From Rhizomys pruinosus (Eukaryota > Chordata > Mammalia > Rodentia > Spalacidae): 64,000 nt of DNA. Made by a program: the position numbers and the translations under genes. Position 1 is the stretch's first letter. Every line of letters starts with the position of its first letter. The notes under the pieces are model-generated. The model searched no databases. It worked only from the letters and a program-made list of their open reading frames with translations, and was not told the DNA's origin. The stretch spans positions 3,572,120 through 3,636,119 of the forward strand of contig VZQC01001008.1 of the NCBI GenBank assembly GCA_009823505.1, in the 5' to 3' direction. Shown here one piece after another: positions 1 through 11,435 of this stretch.

Positions 1-161
1 GAATAGTTTTGCCTTTAATCCTAGCACTTGGGAGGCAGAGGCAGGCGGATCTTTGTGAGTTCAAGGCCAGCCTGGTCTACAGAGTGAGTTCCAGGACAGC
101 TGGGACTACAGGGAGACCCTGTCTTGAAAAGACCAAAAAAAAAAAAAAAAAGAATAGTTTT
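1..161 (+). mobile_element. B1 SINE, 5'-truncated, with target-site duplication
   Basis: A B1 (7SL-derived) SINE body runs from 11 to about 151, with the usual 'GGAGGCAGAGGCAGG' core and an A-rich tail. The direct repeat GAATAGTTTT stands at 1-10 and 152-161 and is read as the target-site duplication. The 5' end of the SINE is missing. Confidence 0.93.
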
Positions 162-441
162 GAATATTCTAGAATTTCTACTCCATTGAGTATATTTCCT
201 TAAAAATGGCTATTGTTAGTTTGACTCAGAACCTGTAAACACTCGACAAGCAATGTATCCTCTGTGTGGCCTGCACTTTTACAATGGAGAGATGGGTGAT
301 CCATGCCCTCCCCCAAATGACAAGAACAAGAGATTCCCACCCCCTTGCTTTTCCTTCAAAATAGGCCAAGTGTTGTCCAAGTGGCACCTTTGCCAGGCTG
401 TAGGGGCCTTCTTGTCTTCTGTCACTGCTGGAAGGTGATCA

Positions 442-1221
<780 letters not shown>

Positions 1222-1536
1222 GTTTTTAAAAAAGTAGTAGTAAAATATTGTTTGTCTCAATCCTGAGTGCCTTCGTGCCCCTGCTGCACTCCGTGTGTGG
1301 CTTCTCCTGCTTCCCTTCATCCTACCCCACTGCAGGCCCGGAAAATGAGGGGAGAACAGCAGGTCACACCTCAGGCACCTGTCCTTCCCTTGGGTGTGAT
1401 GCTGTCATCAGCCTGGAGCACCCCATCTTCCACCCCTGTCTCCATGAGCAGAGCACATGGTCTACCCCAGCCTTCAGGCTCAGCCTCCATCCACGCACCC
1501 TTCAGCATCCAGTTCCAACATCCACAGACAAACACA
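1222..1536 (+). repeat. Left arm of an inverted repeat of about 310 bp
   Basis: This segment is the reverse complement of 2486-2797. By eye there are about 14 differences over roughly 290 aligned bases, mostly substitutions. It does not resemble a SINE or LTR I know. The two arms are separated by about 0.95 kb that contains an old L1 remnant. Confidence 0.9.
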
Positions 1537-1689
1537 ACCAGTTCCAGTGATTCCCACAAGTGGATGCTGGAAAGCGACAGTTGTCTAACGTTTCTTTTAG
1601 CAAGGAGGGTCGCCATGATAGAACAGAGTCCTGTTTAACCTTGCTGGAAATTACTACATCATACATGCAGTCTTAGCTTCCATTTTAAC

Positions 1690-2045
1690 CATGCAGTTCA
1701 GCGACAGTAATGTGACTATCACCATCATCTTCAGAATATTTTCAGCCTTCTAAATGGAAACTCTGGCCCTCTTTAACCACCAGCTCCCTATTCTCAATTC
1801 CCTGAAGACTCTTCCATTCTAATTTCTGTCTTTATGAATTTGACCAGATGTTCCTATAAGTAAAACTTCATAGTATTTGTCTTTTTTGATTAGCTTATTT
1901 CACTTAGTAAAACATCTTCAGAGTTCACCTGTGTTGTGATTATATCAGAATTTCATTTTTTCAAGACTGAGTAACATTTCAGAGAGTATGGCACATTTTG
2001 CTTATCCGTTAATCACTGATGGACACCTGGGCTCCTTGCAAAATA
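1690..2045 (-). mobile_element. Ancient L1M 3'-end remnant, antisense
   Basis: The text resembles the antisense of old mammalian L1 3' sequence, with a diverged version of the familiar run 'ACATTTTGCTTATCCGTTAATC'-type motif and phrases such as 'TTCACTTAGTAAAACATCTT'. It is strongly diverged, has no TSD, and sits in the spacer of the inverted repeat. Confidence 0.65.
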
Positions 2046-2485
2046 AACTCTCAGCAGGGACTCCAGAACATCCTTACCCTTCCAGCTCTAAGAATGCTTC
2101 ACTATGGCAAAAAGAAGTAACTGCTTCCAGATGCCAGACAGAACTATGGCCTCCCTTCAGCACTGTGGCTCCTGCTCTGGTCAAGTAGGTAGTTTCATTC
2201 ATCACCTAACTGACCCATGTTTCTTGAGCTGCCTTCTGTTGAGGCCACTGCTGTGTGGAACTATAAGTCCCCCTCTGCCACCCCCATCCCCAGAACTTAG
2301 CTTCTGAACAGAGGGACAGGTACTCAGGCACGTGGCTTCTCAGGCTGAATGCTGGATCTGGGAAACCGAAGGAGAGGTCTAAACCAGAGGGGGTGATATC
2401 ACACGGCAGAGCTGTGACACATGATGCCCAGGCATCCATTCCTCATCAGTTTGTTTCAATGGAGCCCAGATAAACATGTCTGGAA

Positions 2486-2797
2486 TGTGCTTGTCTGTGG
2501 ATGTTGGAACTGGACGCTGAAGGGTGCATGGATGGAGGCTGAGCCTGAAGGCTGGGGTAGACCATGTGCTCTGCTCGTGGAGACAGGGGTGGAAGATGGG
2601 GTGCTCCACAGCTGGTGACAGCATCACACCCAGGGGTAGGACAGGTGCCTGAGGCGTGACCTGCTGTTCTCCCCTCATTTTCCAGGCCTTCAGTGGGGTA
2701 GGACGAAGGGAAGCAGGAGAAGCCACCCACGGAGTGCAGCAGGGGCACCAAGGCACTCAGGATTGAGACAAACAATATTTTACTGTTACTGTTTAAA
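2486..2797 (-). repeat. Right arm of the inverted repeat
   Basis: This is the reverse complement of 1222-1536. It ends abruptly where an antisense B2 begins at about 2796, so the B2 may have inserted at or trimmed the edge of the arm. Confidence 0.9.
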
Positions 2798-3006
2798 AAT
2801 TTCTTATGTGTATGAATGTACTGTCTGCATCCAGGTTTGTGCACTCGTGTTGTGCAATGCCGCGGAGGTCAGAAGAGGGCGACGGATTCCCCTGGTACTG
2901 GAGTCAAAGACGGTTCTCAGCCGCCATGTGGGTGCTGGGGATCAAACCTGGGTCCTCTGCAAGAGCGGTTGGTGCTCTTAACCGCTAGGCCATCTCTCCA
3001 GCCCCT
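2796..3006 (-). mobile_element. B2 SINE, form without the internal duplication
   Basis: This is an antisense B2. On the plus strand it starts with the A/T-rich tail complement and ends in the complement of the tRNA-derived head, 'GCCATCTCTCCAGCCCC'. It has a single 'ACTGGAGT' module, unlike the duplicated-module B2 copies elsewhere in the window. Confidence 0.93.
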
Positions 3007-4097
3007 TTAGTGCTACTTTCTAAAGAACTGATTCCACACTCATCCTGATGAACAAACACAACACGTATTTCCAACGATGGCGTGAGCCCCAGCGCCATTT
3101 TCCCTCCTGCCTCATGCTCTGGCGGGCATCAGAGCTCATCCAGAATTGCTGACTGACACTGCGAAGCAGGCTGGGGACACTCATCCTGGCTGTAGGGATG
3201 TTCAGGGACAGCCAGCTTCAGGTCATGGCTGCATAAGTCATTGAGGGGCAGAACTCATGCAGATCTTTCTGATGCTGTGGCCTGAAGAGCACAGGCCTGA
3301 ACCAGGAGGATCACAGGCCTGGAGTGGCACACAGGCGGGGATTGAGCAGAGGCTTAGGGTAGAGAACAGCCTTCCGGGTATGAACTCCCACTGCGTCCTC
3401 ACTGCATGACCTGAGCAAGTGAGTCACTCCGTGGGGCTTTGCTCTACTGATAAGAACTATGAGGACTGGAACAGCACTGCCTCTTGAAATTGCTGCAGAA
3501 GTGAAATGAGGCTGAAGGAACTGAAGGACCACCTCCTGTTGTTACTTTAGTGTTGTATATTCAAAATAATTAAACGGCTGTGTAGTTCAAGTGTTGAGAA
3601 TCCTTGCTTTATCTCTAATGCTCGCGGCACGCACTCCTGCTGTGAAGGGTAAAATATCAGAAAGGGTCATATACGGTTCAGTTCGCCTTGCCTCACAGTG
3701 CTGGAGCCCACTCTGCTGAGGAGCACACGATGCTCGCACTCCCACTCTGGTGAGGAGCACACGATGCTCGCACTCCATTGCAATTCACAGCCTCTGAGCT
3801 CAGATGCCAGTGTTTCTCTTTCCAAGCATCTGTCTGCTCCGTCACTGTGACTGAGGCAAGTGCACAGGCTTTTGTGCATGTTGCATGAGTGAGATAAAGC
3901 TTCCAGGGTATTCCCAGTCTTAGTTTAGAGGAAATCAGGGAGCCTTTGGAAGAAGGGGCATGAGGCCAGGGAGCTTGGTCTGGCAAAGCATCTTGTGTAC
4001 ATGATTTGTCTCAAAGTAAGTTCCCATGTGTTATACCTAGAAATAAATAAATAGGTAGACAAGTAATTTTTGTTGCAACGAAGTGATTTATCTGAAA
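3007..4097. other. Apparently unique intronic DNA with a 34-bp tandem pair
   Basis: No gene, SINE or LTR was recognised. The one internal structure is a tandem pair: a 25-base block at 3718-3742 is repeated exactly at 3752-3776, a period of 34 bp. Confidence 0.55.
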
Positions 4098-4135
4098 AAA
4101 CAACAACAACAACAACAACAACAACAAAAAAACCA
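4098..4135 (+). repeat. (CAA)n microsatellite
   Basis: An interrupted run of CAA units ends in a short A-tract and is flanked by AT-rich DNA. Confidence 0.9.
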
Positions 4136-4480
4136 AACCAGATCCTCAACCTAAAAGCCCTAGGTAAGGAGGATGGTGAGACAGCGAGGCAGGTGGAACA
4201 GGCAGAGGGTGGGGGAATGACAACAGACAGGCCTGCCTACAGCAGACAAGAGTGGTTTTAGGAATATCTGGTGCCCTGTCTGCAGATACTGGGGCAGGAC
4301 TACTTGGCTCTTTTAGTCTCTTCCTTGGTGAAGTTCATTTTCTGAAATGACTGGCATTGTGTCTCTGATAAAAGTTCTAGAAACAATGGTGGGCAGCTCC
4401 AGCTACCATTCAGACCATGGCTTCCTATCTATGGACCAACTAGGCTCTGTGCCACTTCCTAGAGCATAGGCTAGATTAAT

Positions 4481-4652
4481 GTACATCAGACAGTGAGGCA
4501 CTAACAAACGTACATCAGACAGTGAGGCACTAACAAACGTACATCAGACAGTGAGGCACTAACAAACGTACATCAGACAGTGAGGCACTAACAAACGTAC
4601 ATCAAACAGTGAGGCACTAACAAACGTACATCAGACGGTGAGGCACTAACAA
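4481..4652 (+). repeat. 29-bp minisatellite, about 5.9 copies
   Basis: Units start at 4481, 4510, 4539, 4568, 4597 and 4626. Copies 1-4 are identical, and copies 5 and 6 each carry one substitution early in the unit. The last unit lacks its final two bases. The uniformity suggests recent expansion. Confidence 0.97.
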
Positions 4653-4724
4653 TTATAAACGCCATTTCAATGTCCCAAAGCCTAGATCTTTCTTCTCTCC
4701 TCTTCCTCCTCCTCTTCTTTCCAT

Positions 4725-4835
4725 GGTTTGCTTATGAGACAGAGTCTGCTTGTGTAGCCCAGGCTGCCTCTGCACCTGCTATCTGGTCTCAGCCTCTAGA
4801 GTATAAGCAAAAGATGGGATTGCATGTCCAATTCA
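4725..4835 (-). mobile_element. Degenerate B1/PB1-like SINE, antisense
   Basis: 'GAGACAGAGTCTGCTTGTGTAG' -type wording followed by 'CCCAGGCTGCCTCTGC' matches the antisense B1 pattern, but divergence is high and the right end is unclear. Confidence 0.6.
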
Positions 4836-4909
4836 ATTCCTACCTTTTCTGCTCAGATATGTAGAGCAAAGGGGAGAATAACAAAAAATATTAAAAAATT
4901 ATTTTTCCT

Positions 4910-5262
4910 GGGCCCAGTGAGCTGGCTCAGCAGGTAAAGGTGCTTGCTGTCGCCGGGCGTGGTGGCACACACCTTTAATCCTAGCACTTGGGAGGCAGAG
5001 GCAGGCAGATCTTTGTGAGTTCAAGGCCAGCCTGGTCTACAGAGTGAGTTCCAGGCCAGCTGGGGCTACAGGGAGACCCTGTCTTGAAAAGACCAAAAAA
5101 AAAAAAAAAAGGTGCTTGCTGTCAAGACTGAGGACCCAATTTTGACTCCTGGAACCCGCATGGTGGAAGGGAAGATCAACTCCTATTAATTATCCTCTGA
5201 CCTTGCTCATGCTATGGAATGTGCATGCCCATACAAGCCCATACAAACACACACACAGGCGA
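4910..5262 (+). mobile_element. B3/B2-type SINE split by a B1 insertion
   Basis: The head of an older B3/B2 SINE runs from 4910 to 4950 and continues at 5123 after a nested B1. The continuation includes 'GGACCCAATTTTGACTCCTGG' -like sequence and ends in CA-rich DNA. The interruption is bounded by a duplicated GGTGCTTGCTGT (4939-4950 and 5111-5122). Confidence 0.85.
4951..5110 (+). mobile_element. B1 SINE nested in a B3/B2
   Basis: A full-length B1 with its GC-rich head and a pure A tail. The 12-bp TSD GGTGCTTGCTGT flanks it exactly, which shows that it inserted into the older SINE. Confidence 0.96.
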
Positions 5263-5281
5263 GCACACACACATTCTTTCT

Positions 5282-5326
<45 letters not shown>

Positions 5327-5330
5327 CCTA
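5245..5330 (+). repeat. Compound (CA)n-(TC)n-(CA)n microsatellite
   Basis: A CA run, then TTTC/TC dinucleotides, then a longer CA run, located at the 3' end of the B3/B2 element. It probably grew from the tail of that element. Confidence 0.93.
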
Positions 5331-5589
5331 CACACTTAATGTAAGTACAAATATTTTTCCTATGGGAAAAATTAAATGTGCATAAAAGTAGACAGAATAT
5401 GATGAACATTAATGGATTACTCAGATATGACAATTATCAACTTTTACACAATGCTATTTCTTCTATACCACTAATCATTACTTTGTACATCATTTTGAAA
5501 CAAAAACTGCTTTTTAATATTATTTCATTTACAAAGAGTTAAGGAGATCTCTAAAAGACTGTAAAACTTAACCACAATGCTATGATTGT

Positions 5590-5745
5590 ACAAAGAAATT
5601 AACAATAAATTCTTCAGTACAATTAATATCCAGAGACTGGGAAACTGCTATTATAACTTAACAGAACCTCTAGGATACAGTAAGGCAGTTCTAACAGTAA
5701 AGTTCATAGCTATAAGCATTAACATTAAAAAAAATCAGATAGGAA
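5590..5745 (+). mobile_element. Old L1 ORF2 fragment, sense
   Basis: Sequence such as 'AGGCAGTTCTAACAGTAAAG' resembles the L1 ORF2 segment just after the endonuclease domain. It is diverged and short. Confidence 0.45.
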
Positions 5746-5747
5746 AC

Positions 5748-6165
5748 GTGGGTCTGGGTTACTTCACTCAGAATGATTATTTCCAGCTCAGTCCCTTTAC
5801 CTGGAAATTTCATAATTTCAATTTTCTTTACAGGTGAATAAAATTGAATTGTATATAGGTGCAGTTTCATTATCCATTCTACAGTTGATAGACAGTGAAG
5901 CTGTTTCCATGTCTTAGCTGTTGAGTAGGACAGCTATGAATATGGACAAACATGTATCTTTGCAGCAGGAAATCGAGTCCTTGGGTATATGTCCAGGAGC
6001 AGTACAGTTGAGTCATACTGTTGATCTACTTCTAGTTTTCTGAGGAACCACCACACTGGTATCCACAGTGGCAGCACCAGTTTGTTCTTCATCAGCAGTG
6101 CACCAGAGACCCTGATTCCTCACATCCTCACCAGCAGTTCTTCTCTTTTGTTTTCTTAATCTTAG
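5748..6165 (-). mobile_element. L1 ORF2 C-terminal fragment, antisense
   Basis: Read on the minus strand this resembles the end of L1 ORF2. Plus-strand landmarks are 'GGGTTACTTCACTCAGAATG' and 'TCCTTGGGTATATGTCCAGG'. Frames are broken. It abuts a sense L1 fragment on its left; since the antisense piece lacks its own poly(A) end there, a twin-priming origin is not supported. Confidence 0.75.
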
Positions 6166-6200
6166 CCATTTTTTTTGTTTGTTATAAAAATATGATCATT

Positions 6201-6411
6201 TGGGCTGGAAAGATGGCTCAGTGGTTAAGAGCATCATCTGCTCTTGCAGAGGTCTGGGGTTCAATTCCCAGCACCCACATGGTAGCCTGCAACCTTTCAT
6301 AACCCTAGTTGTAGGAGAATTTGATGCTTTTTTTCTCACTTTGCACAACAGAAATGCACTTATACATATGCAGGAAATATACTCATATACATAAAATAAA
6401 AATAAAAACCC
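6201..6411 (+). mobile_element. B2 SINE
   Basis: A tRNA-like head (GGCTCAGTGGTTAAGAGC) and an AT-rich tail ending in (TAAAA) repeats. The 9-mer ATGATCATT precedes it (6192-6200) and reappears at 6697-6705, after the next SINE. The following dimer therefore probably landed in this B2's tail. Confidence 0.9.
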
Positions 6412-6413
6412 AG

Positions 6414-6668
6414 GGGCTGGAGAGATGGCTCAGTGGTTAAAGAGCACCAGCTGCTTTTGCAGAGGACCGGGGTTTAATTCCCAGCATCCACATGGTGGCT
6501 AAGAACCATCTTTAAGCTGGGTGTGGTGGCGCATTCCTTTAATCCTAGCACTCAGGAGGCAGAGGTGGGTGGATCTCTGTGAGTTCAAGGCCAGCCTGGT
6601 CTACAGAGTGAGTCCCAGGTCAGCTGGGGCAATAGGGAGACCCTGTCTCAAAAAAAAAAAAAAAAAAA
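6414..6668 (+). mobile_element. B2-B1 dimeric SINE
   Basis: About the first 100 bp of a B2 (6414-6514) stop at 'GCTAAGAACCATCTTTAA' and pass directly into a complete B1 (6515 to about 6668) with an A tail. No TSD or A-tail lies between the halves. The same junction occurs at 11719 on the other strand, so this looks like a dimeric SINE rather than two independent insertions. Confidence 0.8.
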
Positions 6669-6966
6669 GAATTCAGGAAAAAAACCCCAAACAAACATGA
6701 TCATTATTCATAGAGTTTCCAACTCTCTAAATTTTACTGATTGCTCCTAGTGTGTGACCTTTGTACTTCCTGTAAATTAGCAATTGGTTACAAAGACTGT
6801 CAGATACATATTCAGGTTTTTGGCTCCTCCCATTTTGGGGGTGAGTTTCTGAATCCCTGACATAGTAGCAGCAGTTGACTGGGGATGTCACTGCCTCACC
6901 TGTCAATCTGTTCATCAGAGTCATACATATATCATGGAATTCATTCTTTTTTTCATGTATTAGCTG

Positions 6967-6968
<2 letters not shown>

Positions 6969-7008
<40 letters not shown>
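6969..7008 (+). repeat. (GT)n microsatellite
   Basis: An uninterrupted GT run ends in TATGTG. It sits directly against the tail side of an antisense B4 SINE, a usual place for such tracts. Confidence 0.95.
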
Positions 7009-7012
<4 letters not shown>

Positions 7013-7293
7013 TGGGGCCAGAGGTAGATGGTAGATTTTTGTGTGTCTTCCTCAACTGGATTGTTTTCCACCATACTTTTGGAGACAGTGTCTTGCTGAA
7101 CCTGGAGTTCACTGATTTGGCTAGCCTGTCGGTAAATGGGTACCAGAGCCAATCACTGCTCCCTAGTGCTGGGGTTACAGACACACACTGCTGCATCTGG
7201 CTCTTTATGTGGGTGTTGGTGGTCCGAGCTCAGGTCCTCATGCTTGGCCATGTAGCAGGGCTTTACTGGCTGAGGCCTCTCCCCAGTCCCTTA
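7009..7293 (-). mobile_element. B4 SINE (ID-B1 fusion), antisense
   Basis: The order GT repeat, B1-like segment ('TGGAGACAGTGTCTTGCTG'), then ID-like segment ('CTCAGGTCCTCATGCTTGG') ending in 'CCCAGTCCC' is the layout of antisense B4. It is well diverged. Confidence 0.8.
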
Positions 7294-7516
7294 GCTGATA
7301 TTCTTAGAGACAAAGAAACTTCCATTATTGACTGTTAATATGTGGTGAACTTTAAACAGGAAAAGCAAGACAAACACTGCCACTTTTCACTTTCTTATTG
7401 TGAGTCAGTTTACTAGCTTCTTACAATGACTACCAACTTGTTTTCTCTTCCTCTTCCTCTTGCCCCCCCTCCTCCTTTTTCTGTTTATCTAAAGCTAATT
7501 CAAAATGCAAACTTTA

Positions 7517-7735
7517 GGGGCTAGAGACATGGCTCAGCAGTTAAAGAATGCTTACTACTCTTGCAGATGACTGGGGTTGGGTTCCTAGCACCCACATGGT
7601 AGCTTACAAGCACCTTAACTCCAGTTTCAAGGGATCTGACACCCTATTTTGGCCCATACAAGCACTGCATGCATGTGGCATGCTTATATACATGCAAGCA
7701 AAACACGAGTACACATAAAATAAAACTTAGAAATA
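7517..7735 (+). mobile_element. B3/B2-type SINE
   Basis: A head 'GGGGCTAGAGACATGGCTCA' leads into a diverged body with 'TAACTCCAGTTTCAAGGGAT' and a tail 'ACATAAAATAAAA'. It is older than most B2 copies here. Confidence 0.88.
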
Positions 7736-8129
7736 AAATCTTTATAAAGCACAAGGCTTATTAAAATACCTTATGCATATACAGTTATCTTTCTTTCCCC
7801 TCAGTGCACATGGATTTGGGTCTAATAAAAATCACCCACTTGTCAGATCACTGAAGAGTTCACACTGCTTCCTCCTACTGACTCCATGGTCTAAAAATAT
7901 TTGATGCTTTGACGCAGTTGAAATAGATGTGCTGCATCCTGTTATTCCCTATGTCTGACTAGCTATCCCAGTGTCGCTCATGAAAAGGCACACTAGTAGG
8001 CAAACCCTACTAATTTGACATGCCTCCATTACTATAGGGGAAAGTGGCATTTATTTCCTATGTTCTATGGTTAGACTTATGGCAAGGCATTTGTGATAAT
8101 GTCCTCCCCCTACTGGGTGTGCAAACTGA

Positions 8130-8490
8130 GTATCATATTTATAAACAAAGCTATTGATTTCTCTGTATTGAATTTATATACTGGTATCTTACTAAGTTAT
8201 TACAGGTTTTTCTTGTTTTGTAGGTTTTTCTTGGGGTGATTTTCCAGGTACAGAATCACATCAAGTACATGTGACTAATTCTGCAGCCTCTACTTTCTCT
8301 TGTCTGACTGCACAGACTAACATGTCTAATATAATATTAAATTCTGTTAGAGCAAATGGTTCTGGGTCCATTTGTTTTGCTCCTGATTTTAGTAGGAATA
8401 CTTTTAGTGTTCCTACTGAACACTAACCTACTCCAAATTGAGTAAGATGCTGGCTACTGGGTTTTGGGTTATACATCAAACATGCATGCA
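8130..8490 (-). mobile_element. Old L1 ORF2 fragment, antisense
   Basis: T-rich text such as 'TATACTGGTATCTTACTAAG' and 'GTTTTGCTCCTGATTTTAG' resembles antisense L1 ORF2. No frame is open. The boundaries are approximate. Confidence 0.5.
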
Positions 8491-8505
8491 CATATACAAC
8501 ATTTT

Positions 8506-8620
8506 TATTTCTTATTTGTTTTAAAGCAGAGTCTCACTATGGAGCCCAGGTTGGTCTTGAATTTGTGAGTCTCCTGTCTTATGCTCATCAATTTTGGTAT
8601 TAAAGCCATGCACATTACAC
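8506..8620 (-). mobile_element. Degenerate B1-like SINE, antisense
   Basis: 'AGAGTCTCACTATGGAGCCC' followed by 'GGTCTTGAATTTGTGAG' fits antisense B1/PB1. The match to the end of the element is weak. Confidence 0.55.
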
Positions 8621-8635
8621 TCTGTCCTTCCACAC

Positions 8636-10521
8636 TGTCCTAGTTTGTCTTTCATTGCTGTGACGAAACACTCTGACCAACACCAACTTGGGGAGGAAAG
8701 GGTTTATTCAGCTTACATCTCCTGGTTCATAGTTCATCACTCAGGGAGCACAAGGCAGGAACTCAGGGCAGGAACCTGGAGGCCATGGAGGACTGCTGTT
8801 CACTGGCTTGCTCTCTACTGGCTTGCTCTCTGGCTCATGCCCAGCCTGCCTTCTTATACTGTCACTGCTCAACAATCAAGACAATACACCACAGATGTGG
8901 CCACAGGCCAATCCAATGGAGCCAATTCCCCAACCGAGGCTCCCTCAACCCAGGTGTGTCAAGTTGACACCAAAGCTATCCAGCACAATTGACCCCTTGT
9001 CAACTTGACACACAAACACATCACTATTAAACCACCTTTCCAGTTCTTATCCCCAAAGTATGATGTTAACACTAATCACAACCTAAGACAGTACATCCTT
9101 AAAAGCCCCACAGTCCTTAAAATGTCCAAACACTTAAAAGTCCAGTCTATTAAAAGTCTCTTAACTGTGGGCTGCTGTAAAATCCAAAACAAGTACTGTC
9201 TTATTTCAAAGGGAAGAATCAGGCACTCTCAAACAAAACCTAAGTCCAGCAAGTAGCTCAAGGCTGGACACCTGGGATTCACTCACGATCTTCTGGGCTC
9301 CAAAGGGTCTCGGCAGCTCCCCCTCTCCGACTCTGCCGTCCGTGGCACACTCATCTCGCAGGCCCAGGCCGACTCCATTCTACACCTACCGCTGCTCTTG
9401 GTGGTCGTCCCAGGGTACCGGCATCTCCAAAAAGCTGGGGTCGCTACTGAAACTGAGGCAGCACCTTCACCAATGGTCTCTTCTGACCTCTCCTGGTGCA
9501 AAGCCTCAGCTTCTCTCCATGACCCCTGCAATCCTGGGGTCTTCACAGCAACCGAGGTGCACTTCCACCAATGGTCTTTCCTGACCTCTCACAGTGCCAA
9601 GCCTCGGCTGCTCTCTGTGACCCCCTCAAATTTCAACACCGGAACCATATAGGAGACTCTTACACGTTACCAAGTCCGGCTTCTGGCTCGAGATGGAGGC
9701 TCAGGCCCTTTCTGGGTCACAGCTTCTGTGTGCTGACCTTGAAGATATTCTCCCCAGAAGATTTCACCTCAGTGATGCTGGTCTCTTGTTACTTACAGCT
9801 GATTTTTCAGCCCCAGCTAACCAGCATCAATTGCCCCAGTACCACAAAAGTTTCACTTCAGGTTCTGGTCTCTTGTTACTTACAGCTGATTCTCCACAGC
9901 CCCAGCTGACCAGAACCCACAGATTACACAGTCCTGATGATCTCTGCTCTCCTTTGAAACTAGAAACTTCACAAGCCAGGCCTCCATCTTCTACAACTCC
10001 TTCAGCAAAACTGCTCCAAGCTCCACAGCAACAATCTTTAGGCATTCAATGATCTTCCCAGCCCAAAGTTCCAAACGCCTCCACAATCCTTCCCCAAAAC
10101 ACCAAGGTCAGGTCTGTCACAGCAATACCCCACTCTTCTGGTACCAATTTCTGTTCTAGTTTGTCTTCCATTGCTGTGACAAAACACTCTGACCAACACC
10201 AACTTGGGGAGGAAAGGGTTTATTCAGCTTACATCTCCTGGGTCACAGTTCATCACTCAGGGAGCACAAGGCAGGAACTCAGGGCAGGAACCTGGAGGCA
10301 GGAGCTGAAGCACAGGCCATGGAGGAATGCTGTCCACTGGCTTGCTCGCTACTGGCTTGCGCTCTGGCTCATGCCCAGCCTGCCTTCTTATACTGTCACT
10401 GCTCAACAGTCAAGACAATACACAACAGATGTGGCCACAGGCCAATCCAATGGAGCCAATTCCCCAACCGAGGCTCCCTCAACCCAGGTGTGTCAAGTTG
10501 ACACCAAAGCTATCCAGCACA
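8636..10521 (-). mobile_element. Complete MT-type MaLR (ERVL-like) LTR retrotransposon
   Basis: Two matching LTRs (8636-8987 and 10152-10521) flank 1.16 kb of internal DNA on the minus strand. The 5-bp duplication CACAC stands at 8631-8635 and 10522-10526. Next to the 5' LTR (the right one) the minus strand carries TTGGTACCAG, a leucine-tRNA-type primer site as in ERVL/MaLR elements. The LTRs begin TGTGCTGGATAG and end in ACA in element orientation. The left LTR lacks 18 bp present in the right one. The internal region has only short broken frames, as is normal for MaLRs, which depend on other elements for their enzymes. Confidence 0.93.
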
Positions 10522-10526
10522 CACAC

Positions 10527-11435
10527 CATTCTTTAAAAGACATCAATCAATCTGTTTTGAGGGAATAGCTTTATCATGTATAAATGGTGAGTTTTAAACA
10601 AATCTTTTCTTAAGACCTACTAATATGATGAATCCACCAATGAACTTCCTACTAATGAACTATGCTTATACTTCTAAGATAAACTCCCTTTTATCATTCA
10701 CATTTATTTTTATATGCCTTTTCATTCAGCTTGATAATTAATATTTAATATTTTATTATATTTAAAATTGAATAATAAATAATATTGTTATTTATAACAA
10801 GTTAGAGTATCTATGCTTATTTTTATATGCAATGTTTGTAAGCTTTTACAGTATACATTAAACATTATATATAACATGTATTACATACCTATTATACATT
10901 ATATACTTAGGACAAAAGTAGGACATTCTTTCTCTTCTCAGTGTCCTGCCTTTTCAGGAGCACTGGGGTTTCCTGTGCTTGAGGACTGAGCATATCCATC
11001 CCATTAATTGATCTGTTTGATGCCTCACAGGGGGCTCTTACAACCTTTCACTATTTTGTCATCTCTTATGGAGTTGCTCATTTATGAGTTAGAATTTCTC
11101 TCTTTAGAGTTTAATTTACCTATTTTTATCTTGGTTTTTAATTTAAAAATTAAAATTTCCCATGGTCCTCAGTCTTCTCTGTGTAAATGATGAAAATAAA
11201 TATAACACTGGCTGTGCTGGGTGCTTTCTGGGTGAGTTCAGGACCACACAGATGACAATTCCATATGGCAAGCAGCTGTATTCCATTTCATGGAGGCTCA
11301 GAGAACCCTGTGGCCTGGCTATGATTCTCACATAGACCTGCTTTGGTCCAACGGTCACCATCCTACCACACAGTGTGCCTTCTTTCACAAGGCAATAGGG
11401 TATCCTCTAAAGGTCAATTTGAAGCCTCCTCCCCA
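10527..11435. other. AT-rich intronic DNA, nothing recognised
   Basis: About 10730-10930 is very AT-rich. No SINE, LTR or exon was seen before the dimer insertion site at 11436. Confidence 0.55.

Noticed and set aside
1248..1638. Overlapping open frames of 100 and 123 codons, mirrored at 2379-2844
   Set aside because: They appear twice only because they lie in the arms of the inverted repeat; there is no domain and the frames differ between arms.
5203..5433. Open frames rich in His-Thr or Cys-Val
   Set aside because: They are translations of CA/TC microsatellites.
5590..6165. Sense and antisense L1 fragments side by side as a twin-priming event
   Set aside because: The antisense piece lacks its own 3' poly(A) end at the side facing the sense piece, and no TSD encloses both.
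9571..10052. Frames of 112-119 codons in the MaLR interior
   Set aside because: They lie on the strand opposite to the element and lack any retroviral domain.
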